A stretch of 64,000 nt of DNA from Dirofilaria immitis (Eukaryota; Nematoda; Chromadorea; Rhabditida; Onchocercidae): positions 7,628,501 to 7,692,500 of the forward strand of contig JAKNDB010000087.1 in NCBI GenBank assembly GCA_024305405.1, written 5' to 3'. How positions within the stretch are numbered: position 1 is the stretch's first letter; every line of letters begins with the position of its first letter. A model generated the notes under the pieces. It saw nothing but the letters and a program-made list of their open reading frames with translations, was not told where the DNA came from and did not search any database. Shown here piece after piece: positions 16,674 through 29,811 of the stretch. Both the position numbers and the translations under genes were made by a program.

Positions 16674-16820
16674 GTGATATATGTTTAACTATGCAGAATG
16701 AATATACGGATATAGAAATTTTTATAATTTTTCATATTTTTACAAAGTTTTAATACCGGACTGCAAACTCATTAAAGTTTTTGGGATTTTACGGCTCAAC
16801 ATTAAATTCTTTATTTTAAA

Positions 16821-19800
16821 TCAAGATAGCAGGAGGAGGAAGAGAGTTGTTATTGCAAGAGGATCTAATGTTAGACAAATAATTTTTATGATTAATTTTT
16901 TTCGCAGTCTGGTCAAAAGGTGAACAGTGGTAATACAAATACACATATAGATTGTTATTATAGCAGTTGCATAATAATGGTTTTTCACCAACGAAGTATT
17001 TATACTTTTATTCACCAAACCTGTCAGGATATTTGCTAACAGAAAGAATAATAATCCGTACTGATTGACTGAATCCACCACAGATGGTTCCAACGCTTCT
17101 CGTTCATCTACAATAGTTTCCTAAGCTAGTCATGCAAAATAAAGAAAGTATGAGTGCTTTGCGATATCAGGTTTTACTTCTCATCACTGTTTCTAGGGAA
17201 GGAATATTATGTATTATTTGTATTTAGGAATGATTTCATGGGACGAATTTGGTTAGAATTATGTGGGTCAAAATTCAATTCGAAAACTCACCATCACTCG
17301 GCACTTTTTCCTCTATTTCCTTTTCTATGCTCGCATTTTTATTCAGATCTGAAAACTAGGAAGATTATTTCCTGCGATGGCTACGGAAATTAATGCCCTT
17401 TCTGGAAATAGTAGTCGAAAATAATAAATGGAATTGTGTTGCGGGAATAAACTCACTGTTCCGAAATTTCGGCGTTTGTGAAGCCCAGGCTTGAAGTAGC
17501 TGAATGAATAAATAACCACACAAATAAGCGGTATGAAAAACTACCTGAAATATTGTATTCGTAAAATGCACTTCTGTTAGTGGATTTTCATCTATTATTT
17601 TGCAGATGGAATATCATAGCTCGGACATTCGGTAATCTGCCGCTATAATGTCTTGAGTCTCAGTTTAGTGTATCAAGAGTAAGAAAACGAAGCAAGTGGA
17701 CAGAATACTTAACATTTCTAGTATGTACGGTACATTAGCAATTCTTCGGGATGGTGGGCCCACAAGTACTACAGCGAATTGCTGTGCTATAAAAATTATT
17801 AGAGTGAGTAGCAGTAGTTGAAGAAGGCGCTTGAACCATATTTTGATTCGTTTCCTAAAAAAATTATATGTTCGCATTCTCTAATTATTACTTGAAATGG
17901 TACTTCTTTCATGTTTCTTCAGAAAATAAAATAGAATTTTAAACGGGAATTTCAATCTTTTGCTATAGTTTATAATTACTGCAATATCTCTAGAAATTAT
18001 TTTCCGACATCTAGTGAAAAATATAAAAGAAATGTAAAGGCAAATTGCCCTTCAAAATTCTTCAACGAATAGCAAACGGTGCATTTTTATTAACATTGAC
18101 ATTAATATTGAAAACTAAAATTAAAACGAGTTGCATTTAAGAATTTTCTAAGAAGTTAAATTGATGAATTTTTTTAATGAATAAACTCCTCCCTTTCTTA
18201 ATTCTCGCAGTTCTGCCAACTCAAGAATTTCATTTTCTTCTCCTTCAATTAATGTTTTTGTGAAATAATGTGTATTATACCTTTTTTCAGTTTTATTAAA
18301 ATTTATGTGAGAATCGCAGTAATCTTGGTGTGATATCCCAGTGAATAAAAAACTGGCTATAGTTGATGCAAAATAATAAATTGAGAGATATCCATAAAGT
18401 GAGAAGATTCCTTCGCGATTTTTCGATATAAAATCTTTTCTTTCAGTCTTACTTGAAATCAAATATTCCTGGTAATGAAAAATCTCAAATCCGTTGTCAG
18501 CAGAATATTAATCACTGATTATTCACTATGAATATGCTCTCTTCCATGCAAATCTTTGCTTAACTAATTTTCTTCGATGGTTCATTACAAGCAAAACCAT
18601 ACTACTTTTCTCTCTCGTTCATAAAAATCTTGATTTTATATCGTTTGCTTATAATTGAATATTATTTCAACTCAATGATAGTTGCATAAAAATATTTAGA
18701 AGCACTTAATCTAAATTCTTTAATGTAAATTGTTTGATTTCATGTAGATATAAAGAGATACCTGCAAATTTTGTTTCGTTAAAAAATATTGGTACGTAAT
18801 AGCAATTACAATTCCCAACAGTGAATGGTATCGTCGACCCAAAAATCAACTATTAACTGAAATTTTGCAAACTTATTTTTGTTTTTCCCAAATTATGCTA
18901 CAGCAAATTGTTGGAAACTATATTGCAATGTGGGATTGCAATAAAAATACAATTGAATAGCATTAAGAATGCCATGTACTGGAAGTGAAATATTATTTGC
19001 TAGTATTCCTTCTCCTTAAGTAAATTGAACAAACTCTTAGCATTCCGAGAGTAATGAAGAAATTCCAGTGCACACCATATTCGTTGATTTGGTAGTGATA
19101 ATTCATATAATTAAGCAAAACTGTTCGTGTTATGCCTAACGCTATTAATACAATACTTGATGATGCTTTTAAAAGCAGTACCTGCAACAAATTTTTAGAG
19201 AATATGCAAATTTAATTGCATGTTTTCCTCATTAATGTGTATTCACTGATCTACACCAAAAGATTCTTAACCTGTGATTCTCAATTTAATCTAATCTCTG
19301 ACCTAATCTTCAGTATGCGATAATATCTATAACCCATCTTTTCTTAAATTAGATATTTGTCAACATAACCATTCAATCATACAACCAATTTACAGCAACA
19401 AATTTTTATGCTGATAGTGTGCATGAGAATTATGTTCATGAAACCGATCATTTAAATATAATTATCTATTAAAAGAGGCCTCTCGATAGCGTTTGTTTCT
19501 ATTCGATTTGAAAGAAAGTATTGTCTTTATAACTTCATTGGGATATATTTCATTTTAACTCAGCTGCTAAGTTAATATTCATGTAGATTAAATTAAATAC
19601 TCATGCAGATCACTGCAAAGAAATATAAGGAAACTAAAATCAATGAAGAGATGCAAAAAGAAGAACCGTTGTTTTTGAATGGGATTTTTAACTCTTCCAG
19701 GATAATGCCGAAATACATCAACCACAGCAAAACAGTAAACAAATGTAGCTGTGCCAAGATCCATAAGACTTCGGCCAAAAGTTGATGTCTTCGCAAAACG

Positions 19801-20602
19801 ATTTGGAAATACATCGAAATCTACAGCTAATATGGCAATAGCGGTAGCGATAAAGCCATACATTCTGGAATAATATTAGAATGGTAGTACACTTTCATTT
19901 TCGAACCATTTCACATAAATTTTAAATTAATACATCAGTAATCTAAATTTAATTTATGGTTATATTATAACCTCATATAAGTGATGAATTTAGTAGGCGA
20001 ATAGTGATCATCATTGATTTGATTAAACAGATCACAATACGTTCGTTTTCTTCGTTTGATAAAGCAATGATCGCAAATTAGAATAATAGCAAAGATCAGA
20101 AGCATTATAACTTCCGTTAACAATACTAACGGTATGTAATCCGATAATAAAGTTAGTATCAATATTATTGGTAAAACGACAAGCAGTACATCAAGCACAA
20201 AAGTCAACCTGAAATTACATTTTCAAATAATGTGAATTTTCAGAATAGATATGGAAGCTTAGAGTAACATATTTAATTGCATAGAGTTTCTGATAAAATA
20301 AAAAAAAACTCTGCTGATGAAAAATCAATATTATAAATATTTTGGCTCGAAATCTTGTATTAAATTTCCGGATTAATAAATAGACTTCTGATACAATCAA
20401 AAATCAAAGCAAATTGGGAAATTTCCAAATTAAACAAAAGCTATGCAAGAAATAGTAATAGCAATACTAACCAAATGCTAGTCTGAAAATTACATAAAAA
20501 AATATGAAATATTCCTGGTATTGCTATATTTCTCAGTAATATCGTTATTGGTCCAACTGTTTGAATCAACAAAATTTCTGCTTGAGTTGTACCATTTCCC
20601 AT
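16821..20602 (-). CDS. PIG-W/GWT1 family inositol acyltransferase, downstream copy
   Basis: Multi-span ER protein of the family that acylates the inositol of glucosaminyl-phosphatidylinositol in GPI-anchor synthesis. Exons: 20602-20472, 20208-19972, 19864-19693, 19181-19035, 18856-18762, 18468-18281, 17854-17714, 17544-17457, and a last block ending at 16821. Family signatures are present: LAVDFDVFPNRFAKT followed by SLMDLGTATFV, NEYGVHWNFFITL, LGRRYHSLLG, NREGIFSLYGYLSIY, GPPSRRIANV, and NQYGLLFFLLANILTGLVN at the C-terminus. It has the same exon phases as the neighbouring copy 22432-25887, so the two arose by tandem duplication. Exon 5 needs one base at A5 18841-18845. The donor after exon 7 lacks one expected G. 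The exon 8 to last-exon join is out of phase and I could not resolve it, so this copy could be decaying. Confidence 0.87.
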
Positions 20603-22431
20603 ATTTCATTGCAATTTGAAGCAACCAAAACAGAAAATGCTTCCAGAGACAGTAACAGGTTGAAATAATCATGGTTCGAAATGATAGTGACTCTTTTTTG
20701 TTGACTTTGCATAAACTAAAAAAACAAAATCGACTGCCCCATTTCTTCTCCTTCAACGTTGCACTATTACATCAATATTTGATTCATAATCATTTATCGT
20801 ATCAAAAATTCATTAAAATTCACTTTTTCCTTCTCTGATGTCAGTCAATCATGCTGAATTCAGATGAGTTCTGCCTTTTTAACTTTCCACATTGTAAAAG
20901 CCAAATTTTTGGAATTTCGAATCAAACCAATATGTAGAATACTTCTAGAGATAACAGGTTTGAAGTAATCATGTTTCAAATTGACATCAACCCTTTTTTT
21001 ATTGACTTTTGCTTAAAAGTGATGTTCCATCCCGTTCTCTCCTCCAATAACACACTGCTATACGAATGCCTGATTTCCAATAAAAATATTTACATACATA
21101 TTTTGTGTTGCTTGGTATGTTCTTTATTATTTCCAGTTCCTTTCGATACACCGTAGGGACAAGTGATAACTTAAAAATTTCAAATTACGTTTATAGAGAA
21201 CTACTGAGTAGAGATAGTAAAGATATACTAGATATACTTGATATCATCTTATCTTCAATAAGTGGTCGCGTATCATGAAATCGAAATATTCCTCACGCTT
21301 GTTCAATGATTATTTTCAATTTCACTGGACGTTTAATCGTTTCAAGATTTCTGTTTCACGATAAGTCAGAGAAAAAATATTAAATAAAATTTAATAAAAC
21401 ATTTTTAAACGATTAAATAAATCAACTAAATTGGATAAATCCATCATTTGAGAGAACAAAATTATGGCATCAATTGCAATATCTTTTTTACATATTATAA
21501 ACAAAACTATATAGGAAAAAAGTGCCTAAACTATTGAAGCAATATTAATTGGATACATCACATTTCTGATATCACTCATATTCTACAATTCGTTTCTTTA
21601 ATAAATAGTGCAATTAATTTTTCGTATTCCCAAAAAAGTTTTTACCCAATAATAATAACAATTAATAATAATAATACACAGAAAATACTGGATAAAAACA
21701 ATGTGGCATTAATCTAACGTGATATGCAATTTCATTGTTACATTTATAATGTTTGCTTCTTCAACGAACGATTAGTAATAGGTAAACATTCAAAAATATA
21801 TGATATGATATATTCCATTTGGAAAATTTCGATATGCTATCATGAATAAAGTGTGAGCGGAACGCTTTCAACAAATGATAATAATCTAGTGTGATTTATT
21901 GCAAGATCAATTTTATCAATATTGCAGCCCCATTTCAGTATACTATTGAATAGTTCCTCTATAATTTAAACAAATATGTTTGCAAAAAAACAGAAAAATC
22001 ACTAAATACCTAAATGTTTTATTATCTGGCGTTACAGTTTATTTCAATAATTTCAAAAAATAGATAATCGTTAAATTTCTTGAAACAAAAATGAAACTAA
22101 TTTCATAAAATATAAGACATCATTTAGTTTCAACACAGTTTCATTGAATTTTTGTAAATTTACGTAGATTTTTCAGAATTTTCTATCTTAAAAAGAATCA
22201 GTAAGATGACTGTGTCAATAAAAAAGTAACAAAAACGAGTGCAAAGATGAAAGCAAACAAAATCATTACTGAATATGAGTAACAGATAAATTTTTTTCTT
22301 GGATAGATTAAAAAGACAACAATTCTGATGTTTCTATTCTAGGTTAAATAAATTCAAAAAAATGGATGACTCTACTATAGATTAAAATAAGTATAGAAAA
22401 CGGGCAATTTAGGAAATGCTTACATAAAAAT
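20603..22431. other. intergenic between the two PIG-W copies
   Basis: About 1.8 kb, the 5' flank of the downstream copy and the 3' flank of the upstream copy. I see no gene. The stretch 20640-20790 is repeated in degenerate form at 20940-21080. Both contain AACAGGTT, a TAATCATG core and TTTTTTxTTGACTTT in the same order. It looks like an old local duplication of the 5' flank. Confidence 0.6.
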
Positions 22432-25400
22432 TCAAGAGGTTTGCTTTAATCTAGTATAGATATGAATAAGTACACATGAAATGAACATATACACAATGAT
22501 AACAGTAGTTGAATGATAAACATTTGTTACAGAATTTGTCGTTATTGTTAGATTAATAACACCCGTAAGTATATTTGTTAGCAAAAAAATTGCATACCAT
22601 ATCGATTCACCGAATCAAGCATACATGGTTTTAAACGTTCAAAAGGGCCTTCGTCTGCAAAACACAAAATTCAAGAATTTAGCTGTTATCTGTAATATGA
22701 TAAATATATTACTTAGAAAGGCATAGCAAAGAATCAAATATTACTTCGAAACATACACAAATAATATAAAAATTAAGTAAACTTCGATGTCTAAAGTCTA
22801 AATAAGATCATTTCCCTTGCTTGAAACGTGGCAATATAAAATTGTCATTCATTTAAAAAAATTGGGATATTTCAAATCAAAAATTACAACTGACGAAAAA
22901 TCGGGAATAGTTCAAATAACTGACCAATGGAGAATTGCGGCATTTGTGCTGCCCATCCGAAGATAGAAGCCAATTGTATCAACAAGAAACCAGCCATGCA
23001 AATAGTATGGAAGACTAACTAAATATACAAATCGGCAGAAAAATGTGGTGACATCATAATCATAATAATAAGGATAAAAAGTTCTTTAAATTAAATCTTT
23101 TTTAAAAAAAATATATATATATATAACTCACCATTTCTAAAATATAAGATAGGTTGGCAATTCTTCGTGAAGGTGGTCCCATAAGTATTTCAGCCAATTT
23201 TTGAGCAAAGAAAAGAAGTGCAGCGATCATGAATAACTGGAATGTTCTGCAGAACCAGGATTTGAGCCTTATTCTGTAATTTCAAGAAACATTACAATCT
23301 TCAAATATTTCCTATTCAGGATAGGGTGGCAGCATATCATAATAAACTACGTATTGCGTTCTACTTATAGAGATCGTCTTTGATCTTCGATAACTTTATT
23401 TGATAATGATCTTTGCGACAACCAAATAAAACAGACTTCACTTAATAATAATAATACTATTTTAGATATCTCTTCTGTTGAAAGTTTTCTCATTATTGAT
23501 TTCCACTTTAAAACAATACAGAAGCAAAATAAAAGATATATTAGATTTTTTACATATTAACGATAATAGAAACAAACTAAAAATTACAATAAAACAATGA
23601 TTAACCCTGTGGAATACATGAAACTGGCAATAGCTGATGCAAAATAATATATTGATAAGTATCCGAACAAAGAAAATATGCCTTCACGATTCATTGTAAT
23701 AAAGGTATCTCTATTAACGGTGTCCGAAAGCACCCAATTCTGAAATGATTAATACAACAAATTCATTTCAGAGCATTTCAAAAAAACCATCCTGTCAAGC
23801 AAATAAAATTAAAACCTGTAAATTTCTTTCACCTAGCAAATACTGATAAACAGAAACAATAATAATGCCAAAAAGTAGATGATAGCGTCGACCAAGCAAT
23901 TTCACTATAATCTGAAAAGAAAGCATTGCAGAAATTAATACAGGTACTTCTTATTTAAAAACATAACTTTTCTTTAAAAATCTATGGTAAAGTATTGACT
24001 CTTTATCCATTTTTTTCCTTTAGATAAAAGGAACTAACATGGTTGTAGAAAGAAATTGATGATACTGATTGACATAAACAAAAATTCTATCATTTTATTA
24101 TCTATCTACCACTATTTTATACTAATGTTAGAAGCACTTTTCTTCAGATTGAAGTGATTCTAAAGTTTAAAACAAACCCTAAGAAAAGCAAGTGTTATGA
24201 AGAAATTCCAGTGGACTCCGTATTCAGTAACTTGTATTGGATAGTTTAACAGCTGCAACATACATGTTCTCCCGAAACCCATGCATAGCAAGATAATACT
24301 TGACGAGTGTTTTCGGAAAAAATGTCTGCAATAAAATTGTTAATGAATTTTTGTTCTAAATGTAATAAGAAACTTGAGAATTGATTGCATTCAATATGAA
24401 TATTGGATTGCCTTGATACCTATATTTTTAAGCTTGAATCATTCATTTGTCCCGAAGATACTTCTTTCCTTTGATTTTTCGATTGCAAAAAAAAAAACCT
24501 TTTTCGTATTGATGGAAATTTGTCCGTACTTGGGAAATCTTTGAAAACATCAACAATGGCAAAACAATAAACGAATGTTGCAGTGCCAAGATCCATGACA
24601 CTTCGGCCGTAGGTGTATGTTTTGGCAAAACGACGTGGAAAGATGTCAAAATCGACGGACAGAATTGCAGTCGCAGTAGCAATGAGACCCATAGATCTGA
24701 AATAGGTAATATGCATAAACCGAATTTGTATTTATTTTAGTGTTACGGATCACATTTCTCATGATTATAAGAAAACGTTCTCTAGGTATCGATATCGAAC
24801 AACTAAAATTATTTTATAGATAACAATCCTGGGACAATTTCATGAAGATAGTTATTATCGAGGCTGACTTTTCTATGTACTTTCTGCCATTTAAATATTG
24901 GCTAATACTTCATATCTCTAATACTATCTAAATCCACTGCAGTATTTCTTTCAGCCAAGCAAATGTAAACAAATTAAAGAAATAAGATAAGGAAAGGTTT
25001 ATATAACTGTTGCTACTATCACTGTTTCAAACTTTTCTTGAAAGAATGTTTCGGAAATGCTACTTATGATATAAACAAGAAAAAGTAACCTCATGTAGGT
25101 AATGAACTTGGTAGGTGAATGTTGGTCATCAATCATTTGATTGAAAATCTGATATAATGTAGGTTTTTCTCGTGCGATAAAGCAATATTCACAAAGTGAA
25201 AAAGTTAAGAGAGAAAGCAAAGCAACTAATTGAAATAAAAGTATCACAGAAAGATGATCAGAGAATAGCGTGAGAGAAAGAATAACTGGCAGTACTATGA
25301 ACAAAAATCAAGAGCGAATTTCAACCTGAAATTCATTTGCTTAATGAAAGTACCATTCAGCTAAAGAAAACACAATATTAACATGACTATTTGTAGGTTT

Positions 25401-25887
25401 TCACGTAACTCGTTTTAAGTGGGCTAACTACATAAATTATGCTTAGATTATCTTTCAATAAATAGCACACTACTATTTGTTCTGAAGAAGTCGATCGTTA
25501 TCAGGAAATTTAAAAACTGAAATCTATCCGTCAGATTAGTCGACAAACGCGAAATGCTAACTGTAATATCCTACTATTTATCGTCAGGTTTTTCTGCACT
25601 AATATCGCATTATTTTGCATATGGACCAAAATCCGCCTCCGAGGTTTGATATCAGCCAGATATTAGTTGTAAATATTGAAAGGCAAAATTTCGGAGCCAA
25701 ATTTTAAAAGTTACCAGAAACCATTCGATAAAGCGAAACGAAATCCAACAAATATCCATGGTACAGCGATATTTCGAAGTAGTATTGAAAATGGGCCAAT
25801 TAACTGCCAGAGAAGAAGTTCCGTTTGGCTAGTGCCATTGTAAACAGAATTAGGATTTTCTAGTTGTGCATTCTGTACTAAATGCAT
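22432..25887 (-). CDS. PIG-W/GWT1 family inositol acyltransferase, upstream copy
   Basis: Paralogue of 16821-20602, with the same nine-exon plan: 25887-25715, 25325-25090, 24696-24499, 24325-24178, 23911-23816, 23739-23606, 23273-23132, 23018-22925, 22654-22432. Signatures: NGTSQTELLLWQLIGP near the N-terminus, LSVDFDIFPRRFAKT with SVMDLGTATFV, TEYGVHWNFFITL, LGRRYHLLFG, NREGIFSLFGYLSIY, GPPSRRIANL and LLTNILTGVINLT. The in-frame ATG at 25885-25887 gives a 16-residue leader before the conserved part. The exons are in phase except for two one-base deficits, at A5 25303-25307 and in the A7 run 22583-22589. This is the better preserved copy and the likelier provider of GlcN-PI acylation. It follows sqv-2 on the same strand after 0.8 kb. 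Confidence 0.92.
23105..23125. repeat. (AT)n microsatellite in a PIG-W intron
   Basis: About nine AT dinucleotides just inside the donor side of the intron between exons 7 and 8 of the upstream PIG-W copy. Confidence 0.85.
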
Positions 25888-26663
25888 TTAACAAAGTCTC
25901 TGAAACATTTCCTTGCAAAAAAACATGAAGACTTTTCAAAATAATGAAAATATCAAATAAATTGAACTTAAAACCGAAAACTAAACTTTCGCACACATAA
26001 TCGATTGAAACTTTTCGACAGGTATATAATGTCATATTTGCTAAAATTATCTTAATGGTAAGAAGATATTCTGTGAAATAATACCACTGATAATTGATCA
26101 AAATTCATTATAATGTTCTTTATTGTCTTTTCTCTTATTTTAAATACTAAAACTATCATTTGGTGAACGTTGGTGAGAATTCGTTGGTGTTCGTTGATGA
26201 GAAAACTAAAAAAAAATAACTGGATCTAAATCCTACTTTATTCTTTTCCGTTTCTTTAGTCTTTATTCAAAGACTTCAAAATCGCGACTTTGAAGTTGAA
26301 AAAGAACGAATTAAAAGTGAGTCTTCTTCGAAAGCAAATGAGCATATATTAGATTTCTCTAACAAAAATCTATTTACGTAAAAAAAAATTATCACATTTT
26401 AAATCTTAATAGAAAAGAAATAATATGGAAATAAAAAGATCATTTGGAAATCACTACAAAAGAGTGGGTAGATAATCGAATTCCAAACATTTATTGAAGA
26501 TATAAATGATAAGAACTACAACAAAATTATCAAAACATGAGATCTCTCTGGATCGAATAGATTCTTAAGTTTAAAATTATCTTTTATAAAAAATAGGTTA
26601 ACAAGACGGATATAAATCTCCTTAAATACGACAAAACAAAATTTAAAATTAATAGATGATGAA
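25888..26663. other. intergenic between sqv-2 and PIG-W
   Basis: AT-rich gap with no gene visible. A short cluster of near repeats of TTGGTG and CGTTGGTG lies at about 26160-26200. It also holds the sqv-2 3' flank. Confidence 0.55.
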
Positions 26664-28672
26664 TTATGGTATATTAGAGCCGTTTTGTCGAGTGCAACAC
26701 ATACTCGGTGGAACTGACCAATCATAAACATAAGATGGTCGAGTTCGATATTCTTTTTCACAAAGTTTACCAGTATTTATAACTGAAGCATATAACTTCT
26801 GAAAATAATTAAAATTAAGTAAATCAGTTCCAACCTAAAAAAATGTTCGACATTATTATGGTGTCTCTTCATAAAATTTTTGGGCAATAAAACCAAAATA
26901 TTTTGGCTTTATTACTAAATGTGGAATAAATTTAAAGAAATTCGACAAATTCCTGATAAGTAAATTCAAAAGATACTTTTAAAGATTCCGGTGTTTGCTT
27001 ATGTGTAATAATATACTGATTGTTGCATCCTCTAGAACGAAATTCAGTGTCAAAACGAGGATCATGAACATAACGAACAGAAAGACCTGCTAACCAAGCA
27101 CCCACTGATACATCTTCATTCCTAAATATTGACACTATAGGTATTTATTTTTCCAATTTTTTTAAACATTTCACATTATTTTCCTTATATTTATGCAATA
27201 CTTATTCCTTACTCAAGCATACGTTAATATATGAATATTCATAAAGATTTTTACATTCAAACAGATGCTAGTGTTCAAAAGATAGTTTTAACGGGATCTT
27301 ATTATTTCAAAAAAATTTACTTGTAAATTTTCAGTAGATCTTTGTTCCGAACGAGGAAATCAACCAATTTGTAAGATAAGACATAACCTCCTCCAAGCTA
27401 TAACAAATTTTATAAACTTTAAAGCATAACCTTTCCAAAAATTCTGCATTTATGACTACGGTATGCAATCCGATTGATTTCGCTTTAATGATAAAATACC
27501 TGATAAGGAACATAACGATCACATATAATCCAATCCCTTTCGGTCCATTGCCCTCTTCGTTTTGGTCTTGCCCGTCCATCTAAGAAACCCCAGTACAAAT
27601 TAGGATCCGCAATATCCTTCAATGCTTTCAAAAATGCTCCCAAACGTACAAACGAATCGGAATCTACCTGAAGAAAACATTAATCTCCACCAACTCAATG
27701 TAACTAATAAATTACGAACAGAATACTATGAGCAATATGTTTCTTAATATTACGTAACTGATGCAAGTTAAGTCAATTATATATAACTAAATTACCATCA
27801 AATAATTTTTTTGATATCAACTGGATAAATTGAATAAAAGATAACCTTTAACAAAAATTCGAATTTATACATATTATGCAAGGCTTCCATAGAAAGTAAA
27901 GACTTTTTTGTTAAGTTCTGGTAAGTATCCGTGAGATCCTTCAGAAAAATCAGATCGTTGAAAGAATTACTTTCTTCTTTCAGCTGTTCCTTGAGAAGCA
28001 AACTCAGATTTTTTGTTCCGATCGGGAAAGCATAACGAAAAACTATTTGATCTATAAAATTAATGAATCGGATCAATATTATTTTTGACCTCTGATTGCC
28101 ATATCGTGTTATGAGTGAATTCTTTATTAAATTTTTTCAATTTACTTCTTGAAGATAATTTCAGCCAAGTGTTACGAATAACAGTACGAATCATGGCATC
28201 ATTTGGAGATGACATGATAGCGATTGCCAAATATGTTGAAGGTAAATCTGAGACACTTTCCATATCTAGAAATTCCATGATTACCTGAAGAGTACAAAAA
28301 TTTTGCTCTCTGCATTGAAAGTTCAAATCGAAGTATTGTAGAAGTTTTTTCCTTTTCGTTTCGTCATCAATAAAATAAAATTCACTTAAAAATTATGTAC
28401 GGCAAAACGACAGAAACTGGAAAGAAAGAAACAGTCATAAATAACCTAATCCCTGAATATGGCAAATATGCAAAAATATATTCGTTTTGAACTTGCCGTA
28501 ACCTACCTTTCTGTCCATGCAAACTCGATGCAGCAAAACTATGCAATCTGCTGAGTGAAAACTGTTCCTCGCAACTGCATGTTAGTGAAAGCGTTATAGT
28601 GCAAATGATACAAAGTAAACAACCGCACAGAAGAATTATAATTCTTGTAGGCATGAAACATCGCCGCACCAT
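26664..28672 (-). CDS. sqv-2: beta-1,3-galactosyltransferase 6 (linker galactosyltransferase II)
   Basis: Golgi GT31 enzyme that adds the second galactose of the xylose-galactose-galactose-glucuronate linker on proteoglycans. Exons: 28672-28507, 28309-28090, about 28056-27846, 27667-27500, 27397-27321, 27121-26977, 26798-26664. The N-terminus is a type II signal anchor ([18 protein letters not shown]). Then come [20 protein letters not shown], the DxD metal site as [31 protein letters not shown] with [14 protein letters not shown], and a C-terminus ending [13 protein letters not shown] plus a short tail. The last blocks match B3GALT6 rather than other GT31 enzymes. Exon 2 fits the frame if A5 28296-28300 gains one base. 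The exon 2 to exon 3 join does not keep frame as read and may hide another missing base. Confidence 0.9.
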
Positions 28673-29811
28673 TTCTATTTCCGCATATCACCATTCCGAT
28701 AGGTTAGAATCAGTTCCAAAACAAACCCTTCTCTTATAATGGTCAACCTAAGCCATAAATAACTGAGCCAATATCATTTGTCGAAAATCAAGCCATTCTA
28801 TAACGTCAGTGATACACATCATTATAAATCAAAAAAACCTCTTCATACCGAAAACAACTATTCAGCGACTCGATACTTACTCATAAGACCTAATATGAGT
28901 TAATTATTTATGCTCAAGGAGAACTCAATTTGAAAACTGTCACTCATTGAATAATCTCTGCTGTAACTGCTGTGCTATGCTTCCTCTACAGTTATTCATT
29001 GAGCCTGCGTTCAGAATATTCGTGATATATAATTCTTATGTATAAAGAATGCGAAGTGGCACCCAGTTACTATAATCATAACTTACTCAACGAGGGATGC
29101 ACATACTGTGAAATCATCGTTTTCACGTCGAAGAGAGATTAATGGATCCGAATATCTAAAATCGCAAAAATTCACAAGAAGGATCCCAAAATTGACATCC
29201 GATTATTTCATAAAATTTACTAATATAAATACATTTATGATATAAAAGCCTTTATATAAGCGAACTAAACAACTTGATACAAATTTTTTATTCAAATCAT
29301 AAATTATGACAATGTACAAATGAACAATCAATGAATCAGTAATAAACGGATATTATTAGAATGAGTTGATGAATAATGAGTGATAGGAGCAAAATAAATT
29401 GACTCTTTTAAGGGAATAAAGAGCATAAAGAATGATAAACCAAAGCGAAAGAGAGAGATTTTGAAGCACAGAACTTTGGAAATAGTGGTCTGGCAAAAAA
29501 GATTAGTATATCAATAACAGAAAATGTATAACATCCATTTAATTGCAAAATAAAGATTGCCAAAAGAAAAAAAAAGAACTAAGCAGCAGCAAATTTGTGG
29601 GAAATCCTAATATTATAAAAGAAAAGAAGACAATAAAATGGCAGACAAAAATTTGGCCTTCTTTCTGCTTGTCTTCCATTTTTATATATTTCAATATGCG
29701 TTACTTTTGAATCTAAACAATCGTAAATAGTTTTCATCTCTATATTGACGAGAAATTATAATAAAATATTTACATGTTACATAATATCAGTTTCCAATGA
29801 GAAATATGGAA
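28673..29811. other. intergenic between UBE2J2 and sqv-2
   Basis: AT-rich gap of 1.1 kb on the minus-strand block. It holds the sqv-2 promoter side and the UBE2J2 3' flank. I see no further gene. Confidence 0.55.
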
